A stretch of DNA of 64,000 nt from Archangiaceae bacterium (GCA_016714225.1 JADJNS010000003.1:620001-684000), one strand, 5' to 3'; positions 35,037 to 46,733 are shown, numbered from the stretch's first letter. The notes: generated by a model from the sequence alone, not told the origin. Translations and numbers: made by a program.

Positions 35037-35135
35037 GGCGGCGCATACTCTGCCTGGGGGGAGCGGTGCGCTTACGCGCAGCCGTCATCTTCTTGTGCGT
35101 GGGCGCCAGCGGCGCAGACGTTACGGGGCCGTCAC

Positions 35136-36014
35136 CTAAGCGCGGCGGGGCCGGGGCGGCGTGCGCTGCGGCACTCCGGCGCCGTGCGGGGGCAGCACCG
35201 CGGCCCCGTCGCGCCGCGGCATCACCTTCGAGGGCGGAGTGCCGAAGCGGCGGGTGAAGGCGGTGGTGAAGGCCGAGAGGTTCGCGTAGCCCACGCGCGC
35301 GGCGACCTCGCTGGCGCTGTACTTGCGCGACTCGAGCAACAGCAGCGCTTCGTCGAGGCGCCGGTTGCGCAGGTAGACGGTGGGCGGCGCTCCGAGCTCG
35401 CGGCGAAACACGCGCAGCAGGGTCGACTCGCTCGCATGGCACTGGCGGGCCAGCTGCGCGAGCGTCACGGGCTCGAAGAGGTGGGCTTCGAGCCATTGCT
35501 GCGCCGCCTGCAGCAGGTCGGGGGGCTGCTCGAGCTGCGAGGCGCGGCTGTTCTTGGCCAGCTGCTCGCGCCCGAGAAAGAAGAGCTCTTTGGTGAGCTC
35601 GGTCTCGAGAAAGCGCGCCGCCACGCTGTGGTGCCGCTCGCAGACCTGGCGCTCGAAGAGGTAGCGGTTGGCGAGCTCGTCGACCCAGCGGGTGCGGGCG
35701 AAGACGCGCGGGCGCGAGACGACCTGCTGCCAGAGGACCTCGACGAAGTGCGGCCGGTATTCGGCCTCGGCGGCGACGCGCGCGGCGTCGGTGATGCCCA
35801 GGGTGAGCGTCGGTGCGACCGCGCTCTGGGGCTCGAGCGAATACGAGATGCGGGCGGGCAGCAGCACGAACGACCCGCGATCGACGCGCTGCTCGAGCCC
35901 GCGGGTCGAGATGGTGAGCACCGTGCTCTCGAGCGGGAGCAGCAGGGTGGGCTCGGTCGGCGTCGACTCGTGACGCAGGCGCTCGGGGTCTCGCTCGAAC
36001 TGCAGGTGCAACAT
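35136..36014 (-). CDS. AraC-family transcription regulator
   Basis: The 292-residue protein from ATG 36014 has a variable N-terminal sensory part and a C-terminal pair of helix-turn-helix motifs from about residue 175: LAQLARQCHASESTLLRVFR and ASEVAARVGYANLSAFTTAF followed by RRFGTPPSKV. An in-frame TTG at 36071 is possible but lacks support. It is upstream of the GH13 and reductase genes on the same strand, 99 bases away, so it may regulate them; the ligand is unknown. Confidence 0.88.
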   Translation of the reverse strand: MLHLQFERDPERLRHESTPTEPTLLLPLESTVLTISTRGLEQRVDRGSFVLLPARISYSLEPQSAVAPTLTLGITDAARVAAEAEYRPHFVEVLWQQVVSRPRVFARTRWVDELANRYLFERQVCERHHSVAARFLETELTKELFFLGREQLAKNSRASQLEQPPDLLQAAQQWLEAHLFEPVTLAQLARQCHASESTLLRVFRRELGAPPTVYLRNRRLDEALLLLESRKYSASEVAARVGYANLSAFTTAFTRRFGTPPSKVMPRRDGAAVLPPHGAGVPQRTPPRPRRA

Positions 36015-36129
36015 CGGGTGGGCGCACCGTACCCGAGTGCCGCGTCGCGTGCCGACTGGGCCGCGCAACACTCTGGCGCGTAGACGCGTCAGCAGGTTCA
36101 GCCTGAGACTCCGCGGGTGACGGCCTATC

Positions 36130-36208
36130 GGGCACGGGCACTTGAGCGCGTGAGCGTCCGACGCGGGACGTGATCGTCAGAGGGTGAGGCGTACCTGTGC
36201 CCGTGCCC
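36130..36208. repeat. Perfect 12-base inverted repeat
   Basis: GGGCACGGGCAC (36130-36141) and its reverse complement GTGCCCGTGCCC (36197-36208) are 55 bases apart in the gap between araC and the ABC transporter gene. They could form a large hairpin (terminator of the ABC/Bat transcript, whose last gene stops at 36244) or an operator pair near the araC start. Confidence 0.55.
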
Positions 36209-36243
36209 TGCTGTCGGTATGGGCTGCGCTCGCGTTTGAACGG

Positions 36244-38802
<2,559 letters not shown>

Positions 38803-38803
38803 G

Positions 38804-39496
38804 TCAGGCTGCCTGCGGCCGGGTCTGCTCGTCGCCCACGACGCTGCCGTCGGCGAGGCGAACGATGCGGTCGCCCACCTCGGCCGCCTTGGGGTCGTGC
38901 GTCACCATCACCACGGTGAGGTTGCGCGCGCGGGTCGCCTCGCGAATCAGCTTGAGCACCTCGGCGCCGGTGCGCGAGTCGAGGTTGCCGGTGGGCTCGT
39001 CGGCGAGCAGCAGGGCGGGCTCGGTGAGCAGCGCGCGCGCCACTGCGACGCGCTGCATCTCACCGCCCGAGAGCTCGTCGGGGCGGTGGTGGTCGCGCCC
39101 TTTGAGGCCCACCTGCTCGAGCAGCGCGTGTGCCTTGGGCACCATCTCGCCGCGGGCGCGGCCCGAAAGCAGTGCGGGCAGAATCACGTTCTCGACCGCG
39201 GTGAGGGTGGGCAGCAGGTTGAAGAACTGGAAGATGAAGCCCAGCCGATCGCGGCGGAAGCGCGAGAGCTCGTCGTCGGGCAGGCGCGAAATCTCTCGCC
39301 CCTCGATGGTGATGGTGCCGCTGGTGGGCACGTCGAGCGCGCCGAGCAGGTTGAGCAGGGTGCTCTTGCCCGAGCCCGAGGCGCCCATCACCGAGAGAAA
39401 CTGGCCCTTGGGCACCACCAGCGACTCGAGGTTCAGCGCGCGCACCTCGGTCTTGCCCCGCCGGTAGATGCGTACGGCTTTGTCGACGGTGATCAC
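38804..39496 (-). CDS. ABC transporter ATPase (MacB/LolD type)
   Basis: The 230-residue ATPase has Walker A GASGSGKST near residue 40, the Q-loop in FQFFNLLPTL, signature LSGGEMQRVAVARAL, Walker B LLLADEPTGNLD and switch His in VTHDP. GTG 39496 gives a GTGA overlap with the stop of the upstream BatE-like gene; a start at 39526 would extend further into that gene. It pairs with the FtsX permease downstream. Its place directly after the Bat operon suggests co-transcription. Confidence 0.92.
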   Translation of the reverse strand: MITVDKAVRIYRRGKTEVRALNLESLVVPKGQFLSVMGASGSGKSTLLNLLGALDVPTSGTITIEGREISRLPDDELSRFRRDRLGFIFQFFNLLPTLTAVENVILPALLSGRARGEMVPKAHALLEQVGLKGRDHHRPDELSGGEMQRVAVARALLTEPALLLADEPTGNLDSRTGAEVLKLIREATRARNLTVVMVTHDPKAAEVGDRIVRLADGSVVGDEQTRPQAA

Positions 39497-40239
39497 AGCT
39501 CGACGACTCCCTCTCGTTCGGTCCACCCCTCGAGGTTGTTCGAGAGGCGAATGCGCACGAACTTGCCCGACTCCTCCATCACACGCACCTTCAAACCGGC
39601 GTGCACCTCGAACGCCACCCGCGCGCCGTCTTTGGGAAACTCGCGCACCCGGGCGGTCGCCGGCATCACCACCGCCTGCACGTAGTGGGTGCCGGCCCAG
39701 GCGTCGATGCTCACCAGGGTGGTGGCGACCGCCGCGGTGATGAGGGTCATCACCATCAGAAATGCCACCGCGCCGCGGCGCCCGGGCGCCAGGCGGCGAA
39801 AGAGCAGCACCAGCCCGAGCGAGAGCCAGAGCGAGATGCCGCAGGCGAGCGCGGTGGCGTCATCGTCGGTGGCGTCGGCCACCCGCTCGAGAAACGGCTC
39901 GGCGCCGGCGCTGCCGACCAGCTGATCTCCCTGGCGCTGGCGGGCGATGGCGAGGTTGGCCTCGACGTCGTCCGACCGGCGCAGCCTGCGCGAGCGCTCG
40001 AGGTACAGCACCGCCTCGCCGAGATCTGAGTTGGCCAGGCAGGCGGTGCCGAGGTTGAACAGCACGTCGGGCCCCTCCATGCCGTGGGAGAGCAGCTTCT
40101 GGTACGCCGCCTTCGCCGCCGCGTAGTCGGGCGGGTCTTGGTAGAAGGCGTCGTTGCCTTCGCGGAACACCGCCTGCGCCTCGTCGGGCGTGTAGTAGGT
40201 CTGCGAGAGCACCAGTGCGGCGAGCAGGGCGGCGGTCAT
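39493..40239 (-). CDS. batE: BatE-like TPR and SH3 membrane protein
   Basis: The 248-residue protein has a signal-like start (MTAALLAALVLSQTYY), a TPR region near residues 25-100 (LFNLGTACLANSDLGEAVLYLERSRR), two membrane helices in the middle, and a C-terminal SH3-like domain (VVMPATARVREFPKD to EGWTEREGVVEL). This is the BatE layout. Bat proteins (first linked to aerotolerance in Bacteroides) form a membrane complex with VWA proteins. ATG 40239 overlaps the BatD stop (ATGA). Confidence 0.82.
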   Translation of the reverse strand: MTAALLAALVLSQTYYTPDEAQAVFREGNDAFYQDPPDYAAAKAAYQKLLSHGMEGPDVLFNLGTACLANSDLGEAVLYLERSRRLRRSDDVEANLAIARQRQGDQLVGSAGAEPFLERVADATDDDATALACGISLWLSLGLVLLFRRLAPGRRGAVAFLMVMTLITAAVATTLVSIDAWAGTHYVQAVVMPATARVREFPKDGARVAFEVHAGLKVRVMEESGKFVRIRLSNNLEGWTEREGVVEL

Positions 40240-42098
40240 TTGTCGTCCCACGCCTCGATCGCGCGCGCGGCTTCGTCGAGCGCGCGGCCGCGGGCCGCGT
40301 CGTCGCCCATGCCGGGGGCGTAGCGGCCCACGTCGCAGGTCTCGAGCGCCGACTTCACCCGCGCGCGCACGTCTTCACTGGCGCCCGCAGCGGCCATCTT
40401 GAGGTCGAGCTGCTCGCGGGTGAGCCCCGAGGCGGCCTGCGAGAGCCGCGTGTCGAGGAAGCTGAGCAGCGCCTTCTCGACCTCGGAGTAGAAGTCGGCG
40501 GTCTTACCCGAGGCGCGCAGCTTCTCGGCGGCGGCGAGGCGGGCGCGCGCGGCGCGGGCCTTCTTCTTCTTCTCGCTGGCCGGGTCAGAGCCCGAGGTCG
40601 CGCGGCGCATCAGCCCGAACGCCGCGAAGCCCAAGGTGAGCGCGAGCGGCCCCGCCGCGAACGGCACGAACCAGGGCCGCGACCACAGCGGCTTCCTGGC
40701 GCTGGTGAACTGCGCGGTGTGGCGGAGCTGCTTGAGGCCCCCCGCCTCGAGGCGGTTCTTGGGGCCGGCCGCATCGGTGCCGCCGCTGCCGCCTGCGGGG
40801 GCCTGGGCGTAGTTCTGCCCGCCGGCGCCGGCCGCGACGGTCAAGGTGAGGGGGTCGGTGGTCGACTCTTCGACCTGGCCGCTCTCGGGGTTGAAGTACC
40901 TGAGCTTCACCGCCGGCAGGGTGAAGGTGCCGGTCTGCTGGGGCAGCACCACGTACTCTTGCACCCGGGTGCCACCGAAGGTGCCGCGGCGAATCTGCAC
41001 CTTGTCGGTGGTGGTGGGCTCGTAGATCTTCAGCGCGGTGGGCCCCGAGAGCTTGGGCATCACCGCGCTCTTCAGGTTGCCCACGCCGTCGAGCACCACC
41101 CGCACCTGCAAGGGGGCGCCGACCTGGGTCGAGGTCTGCGAGGCCTCGGCGTTGATGCGCCAGCGCCCGACGTTGAGCCCCTGCGCCTCTCTGGGCAGCG
41201 GCTTCACCTTCAGGGTGAGCGGGTTGCCTTTCCGGTGCTGGCGCGAGCCCTGGTAGAGCCAGCCGGTGGTGATGTCGACCTCGGCGGGCCCGATCGAGAT
41301 GTCGCCCGCCTTGAGCGGGAAGATGGCGCGCCGGCGCAGCAGGTAGGCGCGATAGGGCACGCCGCCGATGGTGCGCGACTCGGGCGCGAGCTGGGTGGGG
41401 CTGTCGAGGTCTTCGCTCAAGAAGCCCTCGAGCTTGGGCATGGTCACCGCGTCGACGGCGGCCAGGTCGGCGCGCGAGTAGATGTAGAGCGAGAAGTTCA
41501 CCTGCTCGCCGACCCAGGCGGTCTCTTTGTCGAGCGAGGCCTTCAAGAAGGTGTCCGAGCTGCCGCGCGGCACGTCGGGCTCGGGCGGCTGGGGGAAGCC
41601 CGAGAACGGGTCTGAGTCGTCGTTGCCGCCGCCGAAGAAGTTGCCGAACGGGTCGGGAAAGGGGCTGCGTCGCCCGGGCGGAGGCGCGTCGGGGGCGAGC
41701 CGGCCCTTCACCACCTCGACCTGAATCGGCTCGGTCTTGAGCGTCTTCTGGGCGGTGGCCAGCGCGGCGGGCGGAATGGTGAGCTTGCCGGTGCGGTTGG
41801 CGCGCATCGTCAGGGTGTACTTCTGCACCCGCTTGATGACGCCCGAGTTGCCCGCGCCCAGCGAGTAGCTCATCTGCGTGCTCTGCGAGCGCTGCAGCAC
41901 CTCGAAGTCGTTGGGAGCCGGGAACTGCACCGTCGCGCCCTCGGGGGCGTCGCCCACCACGATGGTGAGGTGAAAGGTGTCTTCGGTGCCGATCTTGGTG
42001 CGATCGACGGTCTGGTAGAACTCGACCTCGGCGCGAGCGGTCGCCGCGGTCAGCAGGCCGAGCAGCAGCAGCGCGCTGTGGCTACCAGTCCTTCTCAT
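40236..42098 (-). CDS. batD: BatD-like membrane protein
   Basis: The 620-residue protein begins with a signal peptide (SALLLLGLLTAATARAEVEF), has repeated beta domains in which each unit resembles DGVGNLKSAVMPKLSG or GEQVNFSLYIYSRADL, a central Pro/Gly/Phe-rich linker (FPDPFGNFFGGGNDDSDPF), a membrane helix near residue 480 (FAAGPLALTLGFAAFG), and a cytoplasmic Lys/Ala-rich and helical tail. This is the BatD (oxygen tolerance) family. ATG 42098 lies 17 bases inside the end of batC. Confidence 0.88.
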   Translation of the reverse strand: MRRTGSHSALLLLGLLTAATARAEVEFYQTVDRTKIGTEDTFHLTIVVGDAPEGATVQFPAPNDFEVLQRSQSTQMSYSLGAGNSGVIKRVQKYTLTMRANRTGKLTIPPAALATAQKTLKTEPIQVEVVKGRLAPDAPPPGRRSPFPDPFGNFFGGGNDDSDPFSGFPQPPEPDVPRGSSDTFLKASLDKETAWVGEQVNFSLYIYSRADLAAVDAVTMPKLEGFLSEDLDSPTQLAPESRTIGGVPYRAYLLRRRAIFPLKAGDISIGPAEVDITTGWLYQGSRQHRKGNPLTLKVKPLPREAQGLNVGRWRINAEASQTSTQVGAPLQVRVVLDGVGNLKSAVMPKLSGPTALKIYEPTTTDKVQIRRGTFGGTRVQEYVVLPQQTGTFTLPAVKLRYFNPESGQVEESTTDPLTLTVAAGAGGQNYAQAPAGGSGGTDAAGPKNRLEAGGLKQLRHTAQFTSARKPLWSRPWFVPFAAGPLALTLGFAAFGLMRRATSGSDPASEKKKKARAARARLAAAEKLRASGKTADFYSEVEKALLSFLDTRLSQAASGLTREQLDLKMAAAGASEDVRARVKSALETCDVGRYAPGMGDDAARGRALDEAARAIEAWDDK

Positions 42099-42993
42099 TC
42101 GCCTTCCTCTTTCTCTCGTTGGGCGGGCGGAAACGCCAGAGCTGAAGGTTGCGCTCGTTGTTCTTGAGCGAGTCCAACATGCGCTCGGCCTCTTTCTTCG
42201 ACATCTCTTCGCCGCCGTCACCGGCTTCAGCCGCCTCGGCGTCGCCCATGCCGGCGTCGGCATCGGCCGCCCCGCCGTCGGCGCCGCCGTCGCCGTGCTC
42301 GCCGCCCTGGCCTCCGCCGTCGCGGCCGGCCTCGCCTTGACCCTGGCCGCCATCGCCCTGGCCACCGTCGCCGCGGCCGCCATCGCCCTGGCCCTGGCCA
42401 CCGTCGCTGCCCGCGTCGGCGCCGCCGTCGCCGTTGCCGGCATCGCCGCGGCCACCGTCTTCGGGCTTGCCTGCATCGGCCGGCTTGCCACCGTCGGCGC
42501 CGGCGTCGGGGCGGCCGGCGTCACCGCGCCCGCCGTCGTTCGAGCCCCCGTCGGGCGCGTTCTGCGACTGTGGAGGCGGAAGGTCTTTGAGCAGCACCTC
42601 GATGTTGTGGCGGGCCAGCTCGTCGAAAGGGTCTTTGCGCAAGGCCTTGCGGTACTCGGCGATCGCCTCTTTCTTGTTGCTGGTCGAGGCCCACGAGTTG
42701 CCGAGGTTGTAGTGAATCTTCGACTCGAGTGGCTGCTTGCCGCCGTTGAGCTCGGCGGCGCGCATGAACGCGGCGCGCGCGTCTTCGTTGCGCCCCAGCT
42801 TGTGCAGCGCGGTGCCACGGTCGAAGGCGACCTGCGCGTTGTTGGGCACCTCTTTGTCGGCGAGGTCGAACTTCTGCAGCGCCTGCTCGTAGTCGCCGCG
42901 CTCGAACGCCGCCTCGCCGTCGTCGACCAGCGGGTGGTTCTTCTCGAATGGCCCCATCGCCAGCACCGTCGGCAAGAGCAGGCTCCACCTCAT
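42082..42993 (-). CDS. batC: BatC-like TPR protein with Asp/Gly-rich repeat
   Basis: The 303-residue protein has a signal sequence (MRWSLLLPTVLAMG), then two or three TPRs (QVAFDRGTALHKLGRNEDAR and IHYNLGNSWASTSNKKEAIA), followed by about 110 residues of Asp/Gly/Ala repeats of the DGG/GDGGQG kind. It ends with a charged stretch (SKKEAERMLDSLKNNERNLQ). TPRs plus a low-complexity linker are typical of BatC. The linker may be a flexible spacer or may bind calcium, since the DGG spacing resembles Asp/Gly repeats; that is speculation. Confidence 0.85.
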   Translation of the reverse strand: MRWSLLLPTVLAMGPFEKNHPLVDDGEAAFERGDYEQALQKFDLADKEVPNNAQVAFDRGTALHKLGRNEDARAAFMRAAELNGGKQPLESKIHYNLGNSWASTSNKKEAIAEYRKALRKDPFDELARHNIEVLLKDLPPPQSQNAPDGGSNDGGRGDAGRPDAGADGGKPADAGKPEDGGRGDAGNGDGGADAGSDGGQGQGDGGRGDGGQGDGGQGQGEAGRDGGGQGGEHGDGGADGGAADADAGMGDAEAAEAGDGGEEMSKKEAERMLDSLKNNERNLQLWRFRPPNERKRKANEKDW

Positions 42994-44039
42994 GTGGGCC
43001 TCCACCGCAGCGAAGGCAGCACCAGCATGCCGAGCGCGAGCAGCAGCAGGCCCGCGGCGAGGTAGGGCTGAAAGACCTCGGCGTAGCGCACCGTGACGCG
43101 GCTCTCGAGCTCGCTCTTCTGCAGCTTGTCGATGATCTTCGCCACCTCGCCCATCGCCACGCCCTGCGGCTGGTAGAAGAACTCGCCGTGGGTCTCTTCG
43201 GCGATGCGGGTGAGCCCGGCGCGGTCGAGGCGGGTGAGCACCAGGCTGCCGTCTTTGTCTTTGCGGTAGCCGGCGACCTGGCCCTCGCGGTTCAAGATGG
43301 GTATCGGCTCGCCCTGCTCCGAGCCGATGCCCACCGCGTAGACCCGCGCTTCGAGCTCTTTGAGCGCGTCGATGCCCGCGCTCACGTCGCCCTCGAGGTC
43401 TTCGCCGTCGGAGATCAGCACCACCACCCGGTCTTTGGCGCTGCGGTCGACGTTGCTGAACACGTCTTTGGCGACCTTCAGCGCCGCGCCGATGTTGGTG
43501 CCCCCTTGCGGCACCTGCTCGGGGTCGACGGCGCGCAAGAACAGCTTCGCCGCCGAGTAGTCGCTGGTGAGCGGGCACTGAATGAACGCGTCGCCGGCGA
43601 ACGCGACGATCGCCACCCGGTCGCCCTTCAGCTCGTCGAGCAGGGTGTTGAGCTCGAGGCGGGCGCGGTCGAGGCGGCTGGGCACCACGTCGCGCGCCAG
43701 CATCGAGCGCGAGGCGTCGAGCGCCACCACCACGTCGATGCCGCGGCGCTTGGTGAGCTCGGCGTGGCTGCCGCACTGCGGCTGCGCCAGCGCGAAGGCC
43801 ATCAGCGCCAGCCCCAGGCCGTAGAGCGAGGCCTGGGTGACCGGCAGCGCCACCGAGACGCCGGGCGCGACCAGGTCGGCGAGGCGCTCGGGAACCTGGC
43901 GGCTGACCTTCGAGCGCCGCACCAGCGCGCGCCACAGCGCGATGCCGCCCAGGGCCAGCGCGAGGGGTATGAGGGCCAGGTAGTACGGCTTCGCCAGGCC
44001 CGCCTGGTAGCCGAGAATGACGAAGCGCCACGCGGTCAC
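42990..44039 (-). CDS. batB: BatB-like VWA membrane protein
   Basis: The 349-residue protein from GTG 44039 has two N-terminal membrane helices, then a VWA domain with MIDAS DASRSM near residue 97, TSDYS and SDGED, and a C-terminal helix (YLAAGLLLLALGMLVL). The first helix region carries PYYLALIPLALALGG. Its GTG overlaps the BatA stop (GTGA) and its own stop overlaps batC (ATGA). It matches BatB in order and structure. Confidence 0.9.
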   Translation of the reverse strand: MTAWRFVILGYQAGLAKPYYLALIPLALALGGIALWRALVRRSKVSRQVPERLADLVAPGVSVALPVTQASLYGLGLALMAFALAQPQCGSHAELTKRRGIDVVVALDASRSMLARDVVPSRLDRARLELNTLLDELKGDRVAIVAFAGDAFIQCPLTSDYSAAKLFLRAVDPEQVPQGGTNIGAALKVAKDVFSNVDRSAKDRVVVLISDGEDLEGDVSAGIDALKELEARVYAVGIGSEQGEPIPILNREGQVAGYRKDKDGSLVLTRLDRAGLTRIAEETHGEFFYQPQGVAMGEVAKIIDKLQKSELESRVTVRYAEVFQPYLAAGLLLLALGMLVLPSLRWRPT

Positions 44040-45046
44040 GGAAACACCTTCAGCACCGTGGCGCGCAAGAGCAGCTCGAGCGCGGCGAGCACGAACGCCG
44101 CCAACAGCCAGTCGTGAAAGTTCTCGGTGTAGGTCGAGGTCGCGCCGCCATCGAGCAGCTTCGAGCGCTCGAGCGAGTCGAGCACCTTCTGCAGGCCCTG
44201 CTTGAGCTGCTCGGGGTCGGTGGCGCGATAGAACTCGCCGCCGGTGATCTTGGAGATGTCTTGGAGCAGCTCGGGGTTGGTGGGGATCTCGACCTCGCGG
44301 TACGAGGTGTTGCCGAAGAGATCGACGCCGACCGGGAAGGGCACCTTGCCGCCCTTGCCCACCAGGATGGTGTAGACGGGAATGTGCAGCGCCAGCCCCA
44401 TCTTGGCGGCGTCGAGGGGGCTCACCTGACCGGCGTTGTTGTCGCCGTCGGTGATCAACACGACCACGCGCGACTTGGCGTCGCTGTCGCGCAGCCGGTT
44501 GAGCGAGGTGGCCAGCGCGTCGCCGATCGCGGTGCCGTCTTCGAGCACCCGGGTGCGCAGCTGGCTGACCACGTCTTTGAGCACGCCGCGGTCGAGGGTG
44601 AGCGGCGCCTGGGTGTAGGCGGCGCCCGAGAACACCACCAGGCCGACGCGATCGTTGAGGCGCTGGTCGAGGAAGTCGGTGAGCGTCTCTTTGGCGACCT
44701 TGAGGCGGTTGCGCGGAGCCCAGTCGAGCGCCTCCATCGAGTTCGAGAGGTCGAGCGCCAGCATGATGTCGATGCCCTCGACGTTGGGGTTGCCGCTGCG
44801 GCTGTCGCGCTCTTGCGGGCGGGCCAGGGCCACCAGCGCGCAGCAGATCGCCAGCACGCGCAGCACCGGCAGGGCGGGCAAAAGGTAGGGGCGCAGGCCG
44901 CGGCCCTGGCGCGCCAGCAGGGCGGCGGCGGGAAAGCGAAACACCGCGCGGGTGCGGCGCTCGACGTACGCCCACACCAGCAGCAGCGGCGCGCCGGCCA
45001 TCAGCCACAACACCCAGCGGCTATGAAACTCGAAGCTTGGGGGCAT
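44036..45046 (-). CDS. batA: BatA-like VWA membrane protein
   Basis: The 336-residue protein has an N-terminal membrane segment (WVLWLMAGAPLLLVWAYVER), a second helix near residue 65, then a VWA domain with MIDAS DLSNSMEAL near residue 100, TDGDNN near 198, and a final helix (WLLAAFVLAALELLLRA). ATG 45046 lies inside the 3' end of the DUF4381 gene (25-base overlap). It heads the Bat group after DUF4381. Confidence 0.9.
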   Translation of the reverse strand: MPPSFEFHSRWVLWLMAGAPLLLVWAYVERRTRAVFRFPAAALLARQGRGLRPYLLPALPVLRVLAICCALVALARPQERDSRSGNPNVEGIDIMLALDLSNSMEALDWAPRNRLKVAKETLTDFLDQRLNDRVGLVVFSGAAYTQAPLTLDRGVLKDVVSQLRTRVLEDGTAIGDALATSLNRLRDSDAKSRVVVLITDGDNNAGQVSPLDAAKMGLALHIPVYTILVGKGGKVPFPVGVDLFGNTSYREVEIPTNPELLQDISKITGGEFYRATDPEQLKQGLQKVLDSLERSKLLDGGATSTYTENFHDWLLAAFVLAALELLLRATVLKVFP

Positions 45047-46076
45047 TGGTGGCAGACGGCGTGGTGGCGTTGATGATCTGGTACGCGAGCTCGATGGCGT
45101 TCTTGCAGGCGGCCGGGTCGACCGTCGCCTTCGCATAGCGCACGTAGTCGGACTCGTTCGCGAACTCCTGCAGCTGGCCCATCGGCAAGCCGGGGGTGTG
45201 CAGCCGGCGCAGCGCCTCGAGCAGCTCGGGGGTGGTGCTCTCCATCGCGTCGAACCCGTAGCGTTCGCCGAGGTAGCCGCGCACGATCTCGGAGAGGCGG
45301 AAGTAGTACTCGCGCACCCGGCCCTTGCCGGGCAGATCGTCGAGCCTGAGCGCATCGAGCGCCTTGCGCGCGCGCACCTCGAGCGACTCGACCACCTGGG
45401 GGGCTTCGGCCACCGCCGGTCTGGGGCGCTTGAGCCAGCGGCTCACGCCGTACGCCGCGACGGACACCAACAGCGCGATCGCCAGCGCCCAGAGCAGCCG
45501 CCAGGTGCGCACCGCCACGTCGACGGGCGGGGCGATGTCGAGCAGGCCTGCGCCGCTCTGCTGGGCGTCGGCGGGCAGCGATGAGACGATCTCGACGTCG
45601 ACGCCCGGCACCGAGAAGGTGCCCTTGGCGGCCTGGGTCCACACCTCGAAGCCGAGCTGCGGAGTCTTGAGCTTGCCCAGCTGGAAGGCCGACATCTGCA
45701 GCTGGAACGTGGTGGTGGCGCTGTCGGGTCCATCGACGCGCTTGCGGTCTGCAGTGCCGACGTCGAAGTTCTCGGGCTCGCCGGGTGGCTGCAGGTCGTA
45801 GCGTTGATCTTTCACGTGGGTGATCACCACCTCGAGCGTGAACAGCTCACCCACCTTGACCCGGTCGGGCACCGCGCGCGCGCTCACCTGCAACGGCGGC
45901 AGCGGCGCGTCGGCGGCGAGGGCCGCACCGGGCGCGGTAGCACAGAGTAGGAGGACCAGCAGCGGGCGCAGCAAGCGCGCCGTAACTTGCTCGGAAAAGC
46001 ACAAGACGCAAGCGCATATCCGCGCTGGGAGTAGGGTCGGTTGAGCCCAGCCTCGACGCATGGCGCGCTTGAACAA
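45021..46076 (-). CDS. DUF4381-type membrane protein of the Bat operon
   Basis: The product has up to 351 residues from ATG 46076, though 46061 (ATG) and a TTG near 46004 are also possible. The signal-like helix LLRPLLVLLLCATAPGAALA near residue 35 would favour a later start. Then a beta domain (VSARAVPDRVKVGELFTLEV, as in BatD), a membrane helix near residue 195 (LWALAIALLVSVAAYGVSRWL), and a helical cytoplasmic domain FYYFRLSEIVRGYLGERYG-like (RVREYYFRLSEIVRGYLGE), which matches DUF4381. It is the first gene of the Bat set and probably fixes its position in the membrane complex. No MoxR ATPase gene lies in the window next to it. Confidence 0.8.
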   Translation of the reverse strand: MFKRAMRRGWAQPTLLPARICACVLCFSEQVTARLLRPLLVLLLCATAPGAALAADAPLPPLQVSARAVPDRVKVGELFTLEVVITHVKDQRYDLQPPGEPENFDVGTADRKRVDGPDSATTTFQLQMSAFQLGKLKTPQLGFEVWTQAAKGTFSVPGVDVEIVSSLPADAQQSGAGLLDIAPPVDVAVRTWRLLWALAIALLVSVAAYGVSRWLKRPRPAVAEAPQVVESLEVRARKALDALRLDDLPGKGRVREYYFRLSEIVRGYLGERYGFDAMESTTPELLEALRRLHTPGLPMGQLQEFANESDYVRYAKATVDPAACKNAIELAYQIINATTPSATNAPKLRVS

Positions 46077-46117
46077 ACGGTAACTTGACTCCCTTCCATA
46101 TGCGGGAGGACGCTTCT

Positions 46118-46729
46118 GTGATCATGAGCCAAATGCCCATCGACATCGACGCCGAGGCCATCTTCTTCGACGGCCACTGGTACACGCGCGACGACATGGC
46201 GCGGCGAATCAAGGCGATGCTCGACCAGGGCGACTTCGCGGTGACCCGGCCCAGCCAGGCGCTCGAGCAGCTCACCCAGGTGGTCTCGTCGGTGCGCACC
46301 CTCGCGTTTCGCGCCACCCCCGACATGATCGAGTCGATCAACGCGGGCGCGGCGCGCGCCGGCAAGTCGGTGGGCGCGTTCATTCGTGACGCGCTCTCGC
46401 AGCAGCTCGGTCTGCCCAGCTCTGACTTCGGCCCGGCGAATCTCGAGCCGGGCCAGCCGGCTTCGCCGGGGCAGTCGCAATTACAGACGCCGGCGGCGCG
46501 CCCCGCCGACGAGACGATTCGGGGTACGCCGGTGCAGCTGGTGGTGCCCAACCCCTCTCCCTCGGCGCCGGTGGCGCCGATCGCCGGGCCCGGCGCGATG
46601 CGCGCCGCGGCGAATGAGCGGCTGCCCTCGGTGGTTGTCGAGGGCGATCTCGCCGAGCCCGCCGTGGAGCTGACCAACAAGAAGACGAAGGAGGAGGAGG
46701 CCACCGAGCGACGGTGGTTCAACTCCTGA
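46118..46729 (+). CDS. Possible ribbon-helix-helix protein, unknown
   Basis: GTG 46118 (203 residues) is preferred because GGGAGGA (46104-46110) lies seven bases upstream; ATG 46124 is also possible. Residues 60-100 (TLAFRATPDMIESINAGAAR then AGKSVGAFIRDALSQQLG) look like a ribbon-helix-helix DNA-binding fold, beta strand then two helices. The second half is Pro/Ala-rich with a charged end (KKTKEEEATERRWFNS). It is divergent from the Bat operon, so it may regulate it; that is inference. Confidence 0.6.
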   Translation: MIMSQMPIDIDAEAIFFDGHWYTRDDMARRIKAMLDQGDFAVTRPSQALEQLTQVVSSVRTLAFRATPDMIESINAGAARAGKSVGAFIRDALSQQLGLPSSDFGPANLEPGQPASPGQSQLQTPAARPADETIRGTPVQLVVPNPSPSAPVAPIAGPGAMRAAANERLPSVVVEGDLAEPAVELTNKKTKEEEATERRWFNS

Positions 46730-46733
46730 TCGT

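Noticed and set aside
33450..36083. An 877-codon plus-strand open frame and a 767-codon minus-strand open frame (33838-36141)
   Set aside because: Both are shadows of the GH13 and AraC genes; composition is low-complexity and no motif is seen.
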